64,000 nucleotides of DNA from UBA5336 sp964492485 (GTDB taxonomy: Bacteria > Pseudomonadota > Alphaproteobacteria > Caulobacterales > Hyphomonadaceae), in contig CAZBKM010000002.1 in the NCBI GenBank assembly GCA_964492485.1, positions 268,649-332,648 on the forward strand, read 5' to 3'. The notes under the pieces are model-generated. The model made no database searches. It saw only the letters and a program-made list of their open reading frames with translations, and was not told the origin of the DNA. Position numbers and translations under genes: made by a program. How positions within the stretch are numbered: the stretch's first letter is position 1; each line of letters starts with the position of its first letter. This document shows, piece after piece, positions 1-9,349 of this stretch.

Positions 1-68
1 CCAACGGCCACGGGCGCAACGGAAGCGGCAGCACCGCCTACTGATTGCCACCCGGCAAGCGCCTCTCG

Positions 69-980
69 TCAGGCCGATACGCGCATGTCCGGCGCGTCTG
101 CACCTTCCCAGCACCATGCCTCGGGCGCATCCAGCAGCGCACGTACAAGCTTGTTGTTCATGGCATGACCAGGCTGATAGGCCGAATAGGCCCCAGCCAG
201 CGGAGCCCCGGCCAGCATGAGGTCACCGATCGCGTCCAGCAGCTTGTGGCGCACGAACTCGTCATCGCAGCGCAGGCCTTCCGGGTTCACGATCCGGTCG
301 CCATCGATCACCACCGCATTGTCGAGGGAGCCACCCCGCGCCAGCCCGATGGACTGGAGATACGCCACGTCCCGCGCAAAGCCGAAGGTCCGGGCGTGGG
401 CTACGTCGCGCGCAAACAGGCCCGGTTTCAACTCCAACGCCATCTGCTGTTGGCCGATTGCAGCCGTCTCGAAATCGATCCGTGCGTCGAGGCGGAGCCA
501 GGCGTCCTCGCTCGGATCGAGCCGTGCCCATTTCACGCCGTCACGCACCTCGATCGGGGCAAGCACGCGAATCCGGCGGCGCGGCGCGGCCTGCCTGATG
601 AGGCCCGCCGTGCGGAACAGGTCGCAGAATACCGCAGCAGAGCCGTCCATGATCGGCACTTCCGGTCCGTCGATCTCGATCAACAGATTGTCGATCCCCA
701 TCCCCGCACATGCCGCCAGAAGATGCTCGACAACGGCCACGGTGACGCCCTGATCATTCGCCAGGGTCGTGCCTAGCTGCACATCGGTCACGCGGGTGGC
801 GATCGCCTCGATCGGATCGCCGGGCGCGTCGAGGTCCGTGCGCAGGAAACGGATCCCGGTACCGGGAGCAGCCGGACGCATCGCGATCCGCGCCCTAACG
901 CCCGAATGAACCCCCACGCCCGCACAGATCACGCTCTGGGCCAGGGTGCACTGCCACTCAAGATACGCCGACGGTCTCAT
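69..980 (-). CDS. lpxC: UDP-3-O-acyl-N-acetylglucosamine deacetylase LpxC
   Basis: Zn-dependent deacetylase, the first committed step of lipid A synthesis in the cytoplasm. The metal and catalytic motifs are visible: VEHLLAA (Glu-His), HKLLDAIGD (His and Asp ligands) and a later PGH histidine. The protein is about 303 residues from the chosen start, normal for the family. An in-frame ATG at 1025 would add 15 residues; I prefer 980 because it places the conserved GVGVHSG block near the N-terminus as in other LpxC proteins, although neither start has a strong ribosome site. It is the last gene of the division block, about 150 bp after ftsZ. The family assignment is certain; the start is not. 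Confidence 0.95.
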   Translation of the reverse strand: MRPSAYLEWQCTLAQSVICAGVGVHSGVRARIAMRPAAPGTGIRFLRTDLDAPGDPIEAIATRVTDVQLGTTLANDQGVTVAVVEHLLAACAGMGIDNLLIEIDGPEVPIMDGSAAVFCDLFRTAGLIRQAAPRRRIRVLAPIEVRDGVKWARLDPSEDAWLRLDARIDFETAAIGQQQMALELKPGLFARDVAHARTFGFARDVAYLQSIGLARGGSLDNAVVIDGDRIVNPEGLRCDDEFVRHKLLDAIGDLMLAGAPLAGAYSAYQPGHAMNNKLVRALLDAPEAWCWEGADAPDMRVSA

Positions 981-1064
981 CGCGGGCACAAAGCCCGGCC
1001 GATCCCGATCCCACAACACACGCATTGTTTCCCGCTGTTGCGAAAGACCCCAGCGACCGGTCTA

Positions 1065-1076
1065 ATCACTTGTGAT
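1065..1076. promoter_or_regulatory. Short dyad between ftsZ and lpxC
   Basis: ATCAC-TT-GTGAT is a 5-bp dyad with a 2-bp centre in the ftsZ-lpxC gap. It may be a regulator site for lpxC, but it is short enough to occur by chance. Confidence 0.2.
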
Positions 1077-1131
1077 GACAGCGTTTATTGGTGTCTCGAC
1101 CGGGTGGATTCGTGACCGTGGACCGGCGCTG

Positions 1132-2613
1132 TCAATGATTGGCGGACCGTCGAAGGAATGCCGGGATTTCAAGGTCTTCGTCGTCGAATGGCGCCGGCGC
1201 CGTCTGATCGCTGCGCGCGGGCGGGTCCGGCGTGTACTCCGGATCGGTCTCAGGTTCCGGCTGGTCGTCATTCTCGCCAGGCGACTTGCGCCAGTTGAAC
1301 AGGGCCGAGAACCCGCTCGTTTCGCCCGACTCCCTGTCCCTGGACTTGTCCGCGCGGCGATGGCCGGCGATCAGATCAGACGCGGGCGCCGCATCGCTGC
1401 CATCCTGCGCTGCGACATGCGCGGGCGGAAGCGGCCGGCCGGCAAAGTCCTCGCGCGGATCACCCTGGAGAGCGGTCGCCGGTCCGGACGTGTCCGGTCC
1501 GGCCTCGGTGCCCGAACCGTCCTGCGCAGCCGCCTCGCCGGGATGCTCATCGCCACCCTCAGCCGTGCCCGCGATGATCACGGCCGGTGCCTCTTCGGCG
1601 TCCTCGCCTTCAGGCTCCTCCGCGGCCGACGCCGCCACCGGAATGCCCAGGCGGGCTTCCATGGCGGTGGGACTGGAATCCAGACCCGCAGCCACCACTG
1701 ACACGCGCAGTCGGCCTTCCAGATCGGCATCGAAGGTGGATCCAAGGATGATGTTCGCATCCTCGTCGACCTGGTTGCGGATCTCGTTCGCCGCCTCGTC
1801 GAGCTCGAACAGGGTCATGTCGTAGCCGCCGGTGATGTTGATCAGCACGCCCTTGGCGCCGCGCATGGTGACATCGTCGAGCAGCGGATTGTCGATCGCC
1901 GCACGTGCGGCTTCGAGGGCACGGTTCTCGCCCTCAGCCTCGCCCATGCCCATCATGGCCGTGCCCATGCCGGTCATGATCGAGCGCACGTCGGCGAAAT
2001 CGAGATTGATCAAGCCGGGCATGACCATGAGGTCGGTGATCCCGCGCACGCCGGAATAGAGGACATCATCCGCCATTCGGAAGGCATCGGCGAAGGTCGT
2101 CCGCTCATTGGCGACCCGAAACAGGTTCTGGTTGGGAACGACGATCAGCGTATCGACGTTCTTGCGCATCTCGATCAGGCCGTCTTCGGCGATCTTCATG
2201 CGGCGGGTTCCCTCGAAGCCGAACGGCTTGGTGACCACGCCGACCGTCAGAATGCCCTTTTCATGCGCCGTGCGCGCAATGATCGGTGCCGCGCCCGTAC
2301 CCGTCCCGCCGCCCATTCCAGCGGCGATGAAGACCATGTGGGCGCCCTCCAGGAAGGCCTCCACGTCCTCCACGCTCTCTTCGGCGGCACTGGCACCCAC
2401 ACCGGGGCGCGCTCCGGCACCAAGGCCACCGGTCGTCTGCGGGCCAAGCTGGATCCGGTTCGAGGTCTGGGACCGATTGAGTGCCTGGGCGTCGGTGTTC
2501 GCAACGACGAATTCGACCCCCTGCAGATTGGCCTCGATCATGTTGTCGACTGCGTTTCCGCCGGCGCCGCCAACACCAAAGACCACGATCCGCGGTTTGA
2601 GTTCTTCCGTCAT
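1132..2613 (-). CDS. ftsZ: Cell division GTPase FtsZ
   Basis: Tubulin-like GTPase that forms the cytokinetic ring. The GTP-binding signature GGGTGTG lies at about residues 101-107 and the N-terminal GVGGAGGNAV nucleotide loop at about 13-22. After the roughly 320-residue globular part comes a long, acidic, Pro/Ala/Asp/Glu-rich linker (about 330-480), then the conserved C-terminal peptide LEIPAFLRR that binds FtsA and other partners. At 493 residues it is longer than E. coli FtsZ because of the linker, as is common in alphaproteobacteria. The start has a purine-rich AAAGGCGGA site upstream. It is separated from ftsA by about 95 bp. Confidence 0.98.
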   Translation of the reverse strand: MTEELKPRIVVFGVGGAGGNAVDNMIEANLQGVEFVVANTDAQALNRSQTSNRIQLGPQTTGGLGAGARPGVGASAAEESVEDVEAFLEGAHMVFIAAGMGGGTGTGAAPIIARTAHEKGILTVGVVTKPFGFEGTRRMKIAEDGLIEMRKNVDTLIVVPNQNLFRVANERTTFADAFRMADDVLYSGVRGITDLMVMPGLINLDFADVRSIMTGMGTAMMGMGEAEGENRALEAARAAIDNPLLDDVTMRGAKGVLINITGGYDMTLFELDEAANEIRNQVDEDANIILGSTFDADLEGRLRVSVVAAGLDSSPTAMEARLGIPVAASAAEEPEGEDAEEAPAVIIAGTAEGGDEHPGEAAAQDGSGTEAGPDTSGPATALQGDPREDFAGRPLPPAHVAAQDGSDAAPASDLIAGHRRADKSRDRESGETSGFSALFNWRKSPGENDDQPEPETDPEYTPDPPARSDQTAPAPFDDEDLEIPAFLRRSANH

Positions 2614-2708
2614 GCTTGCGTCCGCCTTTCAAATCTACTTCTGGCCCAACCGTTTCCACGACACTCGCCAGCGCAACCTAAAAGACGGTTAAGTGAAACC
2701 GTCCCCGG

Positions 2709-4001
2709 TCAGAAATTTTCCCTGAGCCAGCTCAAGGTTCTGTTCACGACAGCGCTTACCGCGCCCGTTTCACCCTCCCCCGGCCTGCATATCGGTGCGC
2801 CTGCGCGCCCTCCGGCAATTTCGGACATTATCAGACCGGCGGCTGTGGAAAAAGCGGGGGATGCAAGTGTCTCGCCAAGCGTTTCAGCCTGAACCGGCCG
2901 CCCCAGACGTACCGGCATGTTCAGGATGCGCGACGCAACCTCCCGAACGCCGGCAAGCTGGCTTGCCCCGCCGGTCAGAACCGCACGTCTCGGCATCGCA
3001 CGCTTGAGCTCCGACGCCGCGAGCCGCCGGGCCACCAGTTCGAACGTCTCTTCGATGCGCGGCGATACGATCCGAGCAAGCTCCTCGCGTGGCAGGCGAA
3101 TGGCGTTCAGACGGCCATCGTCGCCGAGCTTGGGGCACTCGATCCGCTCCTTCAGGCCCGGCGCGTCCAGGTCGGCATGGCCCGAGACCGATTTAAGCCG
3201 CTCGGCAGCAGCGAAGGTCGTGCCTAGCCCCTGGGCGAGATCCGCCGTGACGTGGTGTCCGCCAACGGGCACCAGATCCAGCCAGGCCGGGGCGCCGTTC
3301 ATGAACACCGACATGACCGTCACGCCCGCGCCCATGTCGATGCACAGCGCGCCATTGTCGCGCTCGTCGTCAATCAGGGCGCCGAAGCCGCTGGCGATCG
3401 AGGATGGCACCGCCAGATCGGTCTTCAGATGCGCCCGGCTCAGGCACTCGATCAGGTTCCGCAACAGGGCCTGGGGTGCGGAGACGGTGCACATCAGAAC
3501 CCCCATCCGCTCGGCCAGCATGCCGCGCGGATCACGGATCCGGTCCTGGCCGTCGACCCGGTAGCTTACCGGCCAGGCGCACAGGATGTCGCGGCCCCGC
3601 GCTTCCGCCCGCGCCCAGGCCGCAGCCTGCAGGCGGCGCACGTCCCGCAATCCGATTTCGCGACCACCCGGTTCCGTCTCGGCGCTGACCAGGCGGCCGG
3701 CGATCCGCGCACCGGTCACGCCCAGGATGACCCGGTCGACCCGCTGTCCTGCCTGGCGTTCCGCATCCTCCACCGCAAGCCGGATCGCGCGTTCCAGTCC
3801 CTCCATGTCTGTAACCGTGCCGCCTTCGAAGCCACGGCTCTGCTGGCGGCCCATGCCGGCCAGGGAAAACCCGCAGGCCTGACGGCTGTCCACCCGCACG
3901 ATCAGGCAGGTGATCTTCGAGGTGCCGATATCGAGGGCGGCGACCAGGTCGCCATCGCTGCGCAGGCCGCGGGCCTGGCGCTTGTGATCCAGTGTGGCCA
4001 T
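2709..4001 (-). CDS. ftsA: Cell division actin-like ATPase FtsA
   Basis: Actin-fold protein that tethers FtsZ to the membrane. It begins MATLDHK and carries the phosphate-1 motif ALDIGTSK near residue 20, a CIDMGAGVT phosphate-2 segment, and ends with SWLRENF, which fits the amphipathic membrane-targeting helix. The length is about 430 residues. The open frame extends further upstream, but the ATG at 4001 is right: it overlaps the ftsQ stop by one base (TGATG), and the upstream extension is low-complexity Arg/Pro sequence lying over ftsQ. Confidence 0.96.
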   Translation of the reverse strand: MATLDHKRQARGLRSDGDLVAALDIGTSKITCLIVRVDSRQACGFSLAGMGRQQSRGFEGGTVTDMEGLERAIRLAVEDAERQAGQRVDRVILGVTGARIAGRLVSAETEPGGREIGLRDVRRLQAAAWARAEARGRDILCAWPVSYRVDGQDRIRDPRGMLAERMGVLMCTVSAPQALLRNLIECLSRAHLKTDLAVPSSIASGFGALIDDERDNGALCIDMGAGVTVMSVFMNGAPAWLDLVPVGGHHVTADLAQGLGTTFAAAERLKSVSGHADLDAPGLKERIECPKLGDDGRLNAIRLPREELARIVSPRIEETFELVARRLAASELKRAMPRRAVLTGGASQLAGVREVASRILNMPVRLGRPVQAETLGETLASPAFSTAAGLIMSEIAGGRAGAPICRPGEGETGAVSAVVNRTLSWLRENF

Positions 4002-4897
4002 CAGGCATTGCCCTCCCGGGTGGCAACGGCGGGCCTGACATAGGACCGCGCCGGCGTTCGCAGATCGACTGTCAGGCCGCTCCGGTCCAGCAGGCCTGCG
4101 CGGACGTCGAGCTCGACAAGGCGCGCGAGGGCGCGGTCGAGGGGACGATCCGGGCTCGCCTCCGGAAGCCGAACCACGATGTCGCCGGCAAATCTGAGGT
4201 CCCAGCGGTGCCCGGCGACGCGGATCGCGACGTCCAGGCGGTCGGCCAGCCGGGGCTGCCCATGAAGGGCCTGGATCAGGCCCAAGGCCGCCTCCGGGGC
4301 GTCGGGGCCAGAAAGGCGAGGCAGTCCGGCGTGACGCGCGGGATCGGCCGCGCTCAGGAGCCGTCCGCCGGCGTCCACCACATGCCACGCTTCGCCATCC
4401 GACCAGAGCGCCACGGGCTCGGCCGCATCGGCAATGATGACGATCTGGTCCGGCCAGAGGCGGTGGACGCGCACATTGGTGACCTGGCTGGTCGCCTGCA
4501 CGCGGTCGCGGATCCCGTGGGGGTCGGCGCGCAGCATGTTCTCGCCTGGCTCGATCATGGCGGCGGCCCGAACCGTAGCGGCCAGGTCCGGATCGTGGTC
4601 GAGGCCGATCACCGCCACATGGTTGACCGCAAAGCCTGTCGCACGCGCCGTTCCATCCAGCATGTTGGCCAGGCGTGTCTGCACCTGGGCAATGGACCCG
4701 CCCATCCAGGCCGCCGCCGTCACGGTCAGCGCCACGATCAGGACAAGGCCCGTCACGATCGAGGTCAGGCTGGCATCCTGACGCCGGCTGGACGGCGGAG
4801 GCGGCGGTGCCGTGCCCTTGGCCTGCCCCGTGCGGGCGGAGGTGCGGCGGCTGGGTGTCTTCGAAGGTGTGCGGGATCCGGGCTTCATCTTGGACAT
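4001..4897 (-). CDS. ftsQ: Cell division protein FtsQ
   Basis: Bitopic divisome protein. It has a short basic, Pro/Ser/Thr-rich cytoplasmic tail, one membrane segment at roughly residues 45-67 (LTSIVTGLVLIVALTV), a periplasmic POTRA-like part and an FtsQ/DivIB beta domain. The chosen ATG (MSKMKPG) lies inside the 3' end of ddl; ATGs at 4918 and 4888 are alternatives, and the one at 4888 overlaps the ddl stop as ATGA. Overlaps on both sides indicate translational coupling of ddl-ftsQ-ftsA. Confidence 0.93.
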   Translation of the reverse strand: MSKMKPGSRTPSKTPSRRTSARTGQAKGTAPPPPPSSRRQDASLTSIVTGLVLIVALTVTAAAWMGGSIAQVQTRLANMLDGTARATGFAVNHVAVIGLDHDPDLAATVRAAAMIEPGENMLRADPHGIRDRVQATSQVTNVRVHRLWPDQIVIIADAAEPVALWSDGEAWHVVDAGGRLLSAADPARHAGLPRLSGPDAPEAALGLIQALHGQPRLADRLDVAIRVAGHRWDLRFAGDIVVRLPEASPDRPLDRALARLVELDVRAGLLDRSGLTVDLRTPARSYVRPAVATREGNA

Positions 4898-5793
4898 GAC
4901 GCGTCCTCGATCATCCAACTGACGAGCGCCTCGAACGGAATCCCCAGATAGGCGGCCTGTTCCGGAACGAGCGAGGTCGGCGTCATGCCAGGCTGGGTAT
5001 TGGTCTCCAGGATCACGAGGCGGCCCTTCTGTTCATCGTAGCGGAAGTCCGACCGGGTCACGCCCCGGCACCCAAGCGCCTGGTGCGCCTTCACACTGGC
5101 GGTCATCACCGCCTCCGTTACCTCAGGCGGCAGGTCGGCGGGGATCACGTGGCGCGATCCACCGGCGGCATACTTGGCATCGAAGTCGTAAAACTCCCTT
5201 AAAGTCGTGATGTCCGTGACCGCCAGCGCCCGGTCGCCCATCACGCCCACGGTCAGCTCGCGGCCCGGAATGAAGGTCTCTGCCATGAGATGGTCGCCAT
5301 AGGTCCAATCCGGACCGAGCAGGATCTCGGCGGCCGGTGCATCGCCCTCCCGCACGATCACGACACCAAAGCTGGACCCCTCGGCGACCGGCTTGATCAC
5401 ATAGGGCGGCGCGAGGGGATGCGCCTTCGCAGCGCTCTCGCGGGTGACCGGGACATCGTCGGCAATCTCGAGCCCGGCCTGGGCATAGACCGCCTTCGAC
5501 TTGCGCTTGTCCATGGCGATGGCAGAGGCCAGAACGCCGGAATGCGTATAGGGCAGGCCCATGACTTCCAGAAGGCCCTGGACACAGCCATCCTCGCCCC
5601 AGGGCCCGTGAAGGCCGTTCAGGACCACATCCGGCGCGGCGTCACGAAGCTGGTTGGCAAGGTTCCGGCCCGCATCGATCTCGATCACGTCATAGCCGGC
5701 GGCTCTGGCGGCGCGCGCCATCTGGGTACCGGATGAAATCGAGACGTCCCGTTCCGACGACCAGCCGCCATAGATCACTGCCACACGCGACAT
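4885..5793 (-). CDS. ddl: D-alanine--D-alanine ligase
   Basis: ATP-grasp ligase making D-Ala-D-Ala for peptidoglycan. Visible motifs are GGWSSERDVS with the conserved Glu near residue 14, LHGPWGEDG, the YVIKPVAEGSS nucleotide segment and the C-terminal NTQPGMTPTSL that holds Mg and the substrate. The length is 302 residues, typical of DdlB. AAGGGAG lies just upstream of the ATG. It is the first gene of the division block in the direction of transcription; murB and murC are not in the window. Confidence 0.97.
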   Translation of the reverse strand: MSRVAVIYGGWSSERDVSISSGTQMARAARAAGYDVIEIDAGRNLANQLRDAAPDVVLNGLHGPWGEDGCVQGLLEVMGLPYTHSGVLASAIAMDKRKSKAVYAQAGLEIADDVPVTRESAAKAHPLAPPYVIKPVAEGSSFGVVIVREGDAPAAEILLGPDWTYGDHLMAETFIPGRELTVGVMGDRALAVTDITTLREFYDFDAKYAAGGSRHVIPADLPPEVTEAVMTASVKAHQALGCRGVTRSDFRYDEQKGRLVILETNTQPGMTPTSLVPEQAAYLGIPFEALVSWMIEDASCPR

Positions 5794-5899
5794 GCACGCT
5801 CCCTTGCCTCTGACGCCACACGTGGACCCTTAAGGTTTCTCGCGCGTGAAGATGGCAAGCCTGCGGCAGGCTGCGTCCGGAAAGGCCCGAAGGGCGGGC

Positions 5900-7306
5900 T
5901 CAGTCCGAGGCCGGTGGCACGGGACCTCGCGGACGCGGCGGCTCCGGCAGGCCTTGGGGCTGTCCGACCACCGCGAAGGCGAACCGTTCAGGTGCCAGCC
6001 ATTCCGCGGCAACGCGATTGACCGCCTCCAGGTCGACCGCCTCGATGGCACCGTTCCGCCGGTCGAAATAGTCCACGCCCAGCTTCTGCTGACGAACCGA
6101 CATCATGTTCGATGCGATCTTCGCGTTGCTGTCAAAGCCCAGCGGGTAAGAGCCCGTGAGAAAGGCCTTGGCCCGGTCGAGTTCGTCCGGGGTCACGCCG
6201 TCTGTGGACAGCGCGCGCAACTCGGCCCGGGTCAGTTCGACGAAGCTGCCAGCGCTCTCATTCTTGGTCTGGCCGGCTCCCTGCCAGGCGGCAAGCTGGC
6301 CGCCGAACTCGAGTTCGGTGGAAATTCCATAGGTGAGGCCCCGTTTTTCGCGCAGCTCCTTCATCAACCGGCTGTCGAGCCCGCCGCCGCCAAGGATGTG
6401 GTTCAGGACATAGGCAGCGAAAAAGTCCGGATGGCTGCGCTGCAGTCCCGGCGCCATGAACATCACGAGCGACTGGGGCTGCGGCAGGTCAACGGTGACC
6501 GGGACGGACGGGGGCTCGCGCAGCGTGACGGGCTCCGGGTCCGGAAGGTCGCTGGTCTCCGGCAGATCGGCAAAGGCGTCGTCGATAAGCGGCGCGAGCT
6601 CCTGCGGCGTGATCGCGCCCACCGCGGTGACCAGCAGACCCTCGCGGGTCATGATCCGTTGCTTGTGATTGCGAACGAGTGCGGGCGTCAGCGCGCCAAT
6701 GCTCTCTTCACTCATGTCGCGGGCATAGGGATGGTCGGGATAGAGTTCCGTCTCCAGCGCATCGCGTGCAAGGAATCCGGGATCGGTTGCCTGGCGCGTC
6801 ACCTGAACCCGGGTCTCACGCTGGAATCGCGCGAACGGGTTCTCGTCGAAGCGGGGATCATTCAGCGCAAGGGCCACCAGATCCATGGCCTCGTCTGCAT
6901 TGCGGATGAGCATGCGCGCCGAGCAGCTCGTCCAGTCGCGCCCGGGTGAGCAGGCGAAGCTCATGTTCAGGGCTTCCATGCGCGTCTGGAAGGCCAGCGC
7001 GTCGAGGTCGCCGGCGCCCTCATTCATCATCCAGGCAACCGCCCGCGCCAGCCCCTCGAATCCCTCGGGATCGGATGCGGAGCCGCCGGGCCATGCAGCC
7101 TGCAGCGACAGAATCGGGATCGACGGCTCGTTGACCAGCCAGACAGAGATGCCGCCGGGCGTGACGAACTGCTCGATGCGCACGAAGTCACCTTCATGCA
7201 CTTCGATCTCAAGGCCGGCAACCGGCGTTCCTCCGCGCTCACCGTCGCCGCCGCACGCCGCCAACAGGGTCAGAGGGACGAGAAGCGCAATCAGAAACCG
7301 CGTCAT
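5900..7306 (-). CDS. M16 peptidase-like lipoprotein, inactive partner subunit
   Basis: Pitrilysin/insulinase-family (M16) protein of 468 residues with a lipobox LTLLAAC (Cys18), so probably an anchored envelope lipoprotein. At the place where active M16 enzymes have His-x-x-Glu-His, this protein reads R88-A-V-A-W92 (GLARAVAWMM), so the zinc site is lost. The C-terminal half keeps EKRGLTYG, the R/Y pair typical of the non-catalytic subunit of M16B heterodimers. Its start overlaps the stop of the catalytic partner by 4 bases (ATGA), so the two are probably made together and work as a pair. The substrate is unknown. Confidence 0.9.
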   Translation of the reverse strand: MTRFLIALLVPLTLLAACGGDGERGGTPVAGLEIEVHEGDFVRIEQFVTPGGISVWLVNEPSIPILSLQAAWPGGSASDPEGFEGLARAVAWMMNEGAGDLDALAFQTRMEALNMSFACSPGRDWTSCSARMLIRNADEAMDLVALALNDPRFDENPFARFQRETRVQVTRQATDPGFLARDALETELYPDHPYARDMSEESIGALTPALVRNHKQRIMTREGLLVTAVGAITPQELAPLIDDAFADLPETSDLPDPEPVTLREPPSVPVTVDLPQPQSLVMFMAPGLQRSHPDFFAAYVLNHILGGGGLDSRLMKELREKRGLTYGISTELEFGGQLAAWQGAGQTKNESAGSFVELTRAELRALSTDGVTPDELDRAKAFLTGSYPLGFDSNAKIASNMMSVRQQKLGVDYFDRRNGAIEAVDLEAVNRVAAEWLAPERFAFAVVGQPQGLPEPPRPRGPVPPASD

Positions 7307-8769
7307 TCCGGGGATCCTTCCAGGGCAGGCTCGCCCGTGCCATTCTGCTTGGTGTCGGCCTTCAGAAGCCGTGCCTCCACATAGCCGGGCGCCTCACCCA
7401 GCACCCGCCTGAGGGCCTCCGTGGCCACCTCGGGCGTGACGGCCCGCATCCGCTCGGCATAGGTGAGCACGTCCTCGGGCGTTCCACCCAGCGCCAGGGT
7501 GCGGCCGTAATCCATGGCCATCCCCATCTGACTGTCCCGGGCGTAGATGGCCTGGGCGGCAAGCTGCTCGCGAGCGCGCTCCACATCGGCGCGCGACAGT
7601 CCCTCCCGCAGGACGGCCTCGACCTCCTCCATCACGGCCTCACCCAGCGTGTCGAGATCGACACCCGGAGCCGGCGATGCGGAGATCAGGGCCGGTCCCC
7701 GGTCATGAAGGGTGAGAAAGGCACCGGCCGAGGCGTCGACCGCCAGCGCCCTGTCATCGACGAGCGCGCGGTACAGCCGGCTTGTGCTGGTTCCACCGAG
7801 GACGTGAAGTCCAACGCTCAGAGCATAGGCGAGGTCGGAATTTTCGGTGAAGGAAGTCGCATGATAGTAGCGCGCCCACTCCTCCTGGCGCACCTTGGGA
7901 TCGCTATGGCTGACGCGGACCGGCCCGTCCAGCGGCTGAACCGCCTGCCATCCCCGGGCCGGCGCCTCGACCGGGCTCGGTGCCAGCGCACCATAGGTCG
8001 CCTCGGCAAGCGGGCGAACCTCGCCGACGGTCACATCGCCGGCCACGACCAGGATCGCCCGGTTCGGCGCATACCAGGTCTCGTAGAAGGTCCGGCCGTC
8101 TTCCGGCGTCAGCGCAGCCACCTCTTCCATCCGTCCGATGATGGGGATGCCATAGGGGTGATCCGCATAAAGCGCCGCCATGACCTTCTCGAACAGGATG
8201 GCACCGGGATTGTTCTCGATCCGCTGCCGACGTTCCTCCTTCACCACGTCGCGTTCGGAGATGAAGGCGCCATCGGGGTCGTCGTCGATGATCAGATCGC
8301 GCATGCGCTCGGCCTCAAGCCCCATGACGAGCTCCAGCCTGTCGCGGGCCACGCGCTCGAAATAGGCCGTATAGTCCCACGAGGTGAACGCATTCAGCGT
8401 GCCGCCATTCTTCGTCACCGTCTCGGTGAACTCGCCCGGGCCGAGGTCGTCGGTCTCCTGGAACATCACATGCTCGAACAAATGGGCGATCCCGGACTTT
8501 CCGGGCGCCTCGTCCACCGCTCCGACCTTGTACCAGACCATATGGGTGACCACCGGCGCGCGATGGTCCGGCAGGACGATCACCTCCATCCCGTTGTCGA
8601 GGGTGAAGGTCTGCGGCTGCCAGCCCGTCCCGGCCGTGTCGGCCCGGTCGGCATGGGCCAAGGATGAACCGGCGAGCGGCAGGCCCCCGGTCAGGGCGAA
8701 CAAGGCGATCAGGGCGATCAGCATGACCCGGACAGGCGGAGTCGCACGCGGGCACATATGTTCGGTCAT
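7303..8769 (-). CDS. M16 family zinc metallopeptidase, catalytic subunit
   Basis: Active M16 peptidase of about 488 residues. An intact HLFEH zinc motif (about residues 96-100) follows KSGIAHLFEH, and a downstream Glu-rich VVKEERR segment probably supplies the third ligand. A hydrophobic stretch (MLIALIALFALTGG) followed by an AHA cleavage-like site indicates export to the periplasm. The start at 8769 (MTEHMCPRA) is chosen because sequence further upstream is Arg/Pro-rich and runs towards the next gene; ATG 8724 directly before the hydrophobic stretch is an alternative. It is coupled by ATGA to the degenerate partner downstream. Confidence 0.93.
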   Translation of the reverse strand: MTEHMCPRATPPVRVMLIALIALFALTGGLPLAGSSLAHADRADTAGTGWQPQTFTLDNGMEVIVLPDHRAPVVTHMVWYKVGAVDEAPGKSGIAHLFEHVMFQETDDLGPGEFTETVTKNGGTLNAFTSWDYTAYFERVARDRLELVMGLEAERMRDLIIDDDPDGAFISERDVVKEERRQRIENNPGAILFEKVMAALYADHPYGIPIIGRMEEVAALTPEDGRTFYETWYAPNRAILVVAGDVTVGEVRPLAEATYGALAPSPVEAPARGWQAVQPLDGPVRVSHSDPKVRQEEWARYYHATSFTENSDLAYALSVGLHVLGGTSTSRLYRALVDDRALAVDASAGAFLTLHDRGPALISASPAPGVDLDTLGEAVMEEVEAVLREGLSRADVERAREQLAAQAIYARDSQMGMAMDYGRTLALGGTPEDVLTYAERMRAVTPEVATEALRRVLGEAPGYVEARLLKADTKQNGTGEPALEGSPE

Positions 8770-8848
8770 CCGGGCAAACTCTCCCTCGCCAGCGTCGGTG
8801 GCCGGCGGTCGCCACCGCACGCCCAGATCCGGAACGCCATGCCGATCC

Positions 8849-9349
8849 CTAGGTTCCCGGCAGCTTGAAGCCGCTCGCCGAGGCCGACCGCTCGATGGTG
8901 ACCTCGCCACCGCCAGTGGCACCGTCGCTGGCGGCGCGCTCGGCGGCCTCCTCATTGTCCTGCCAGAACAGGATCCGGTCCGCGAGGCTCGGCGACTTCC
9001 GGATCATGGCCGCTTCCTCATAGTCCAGACGCGAGCGGATCACGGGGCTCACCGCGTCTGCGCCAGCCGCCGACACGAGGGCGCGCTCCGCGTCGGAGGC
9101 CGTCTCACCGATATTGGTGCCGAAAGCGGTCACGGTCGGATTGGCCGCGACTTCGGCCGGCAGGCTGGACCCGGCCGGCGGCGGCCGCAGGCTATAGTCA
9201 GGGGGCACAGTCAACGGCGGCTTGGTCACCACCAGGAACTCATCCTGGGCATAATCGTTGATCCCACGGTCGTTTCCGCCCGTGCCAACGCACCCGGCGG
9301 TCAGGGCCAGGCCGGCACCGGCGGCGATCAGGGCGAGCGTCTTGGTCAT
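8849..9349 (-). CDS. DUF3035/BamF-like outer-membrane lipoprotein
   Basis: 166-residue lipoprotein with lipobox LTAGC near residue 20. The conserved core DEFLVVTKPPLTVPPDYSL followed by RPP is the hallmark of the DUF3035 family, described as the BamF subunit of the BAM complex in Caulobacter. Its place directly after lspA, with a 4-base ATGA overlap, is the usual arrangement in alphaproteobacteria. By family knowledge it assists outer-membrane protein assembly; nothing in the sequence itself proves the complex membership. Confidence 0.85.
   Translation of the reverse strand: MTKTLALIAAGAGLALTAGCVGTGGNDRGINDYAQDEFLVVTKPPLTVPPDYSLRPPPAGSSLPAEVAANPTVTAFGTNIGETASDAERALVSAAGADAVSPVIRSRLDYEEAAMIRKSPSLADRILFWQDNEEAAERAASDGATGGGEVTIERSASASGFKLPGT

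Noticed and set aside
1..44. Possible 3' end of a plus-strand gene ending GSGSTAY-stop
   Set aside because: Only about 14 codons are in the window; the frame is open by chance too easily at this GC content, and a minus-strand gene upstream of lpxC is equally possible.
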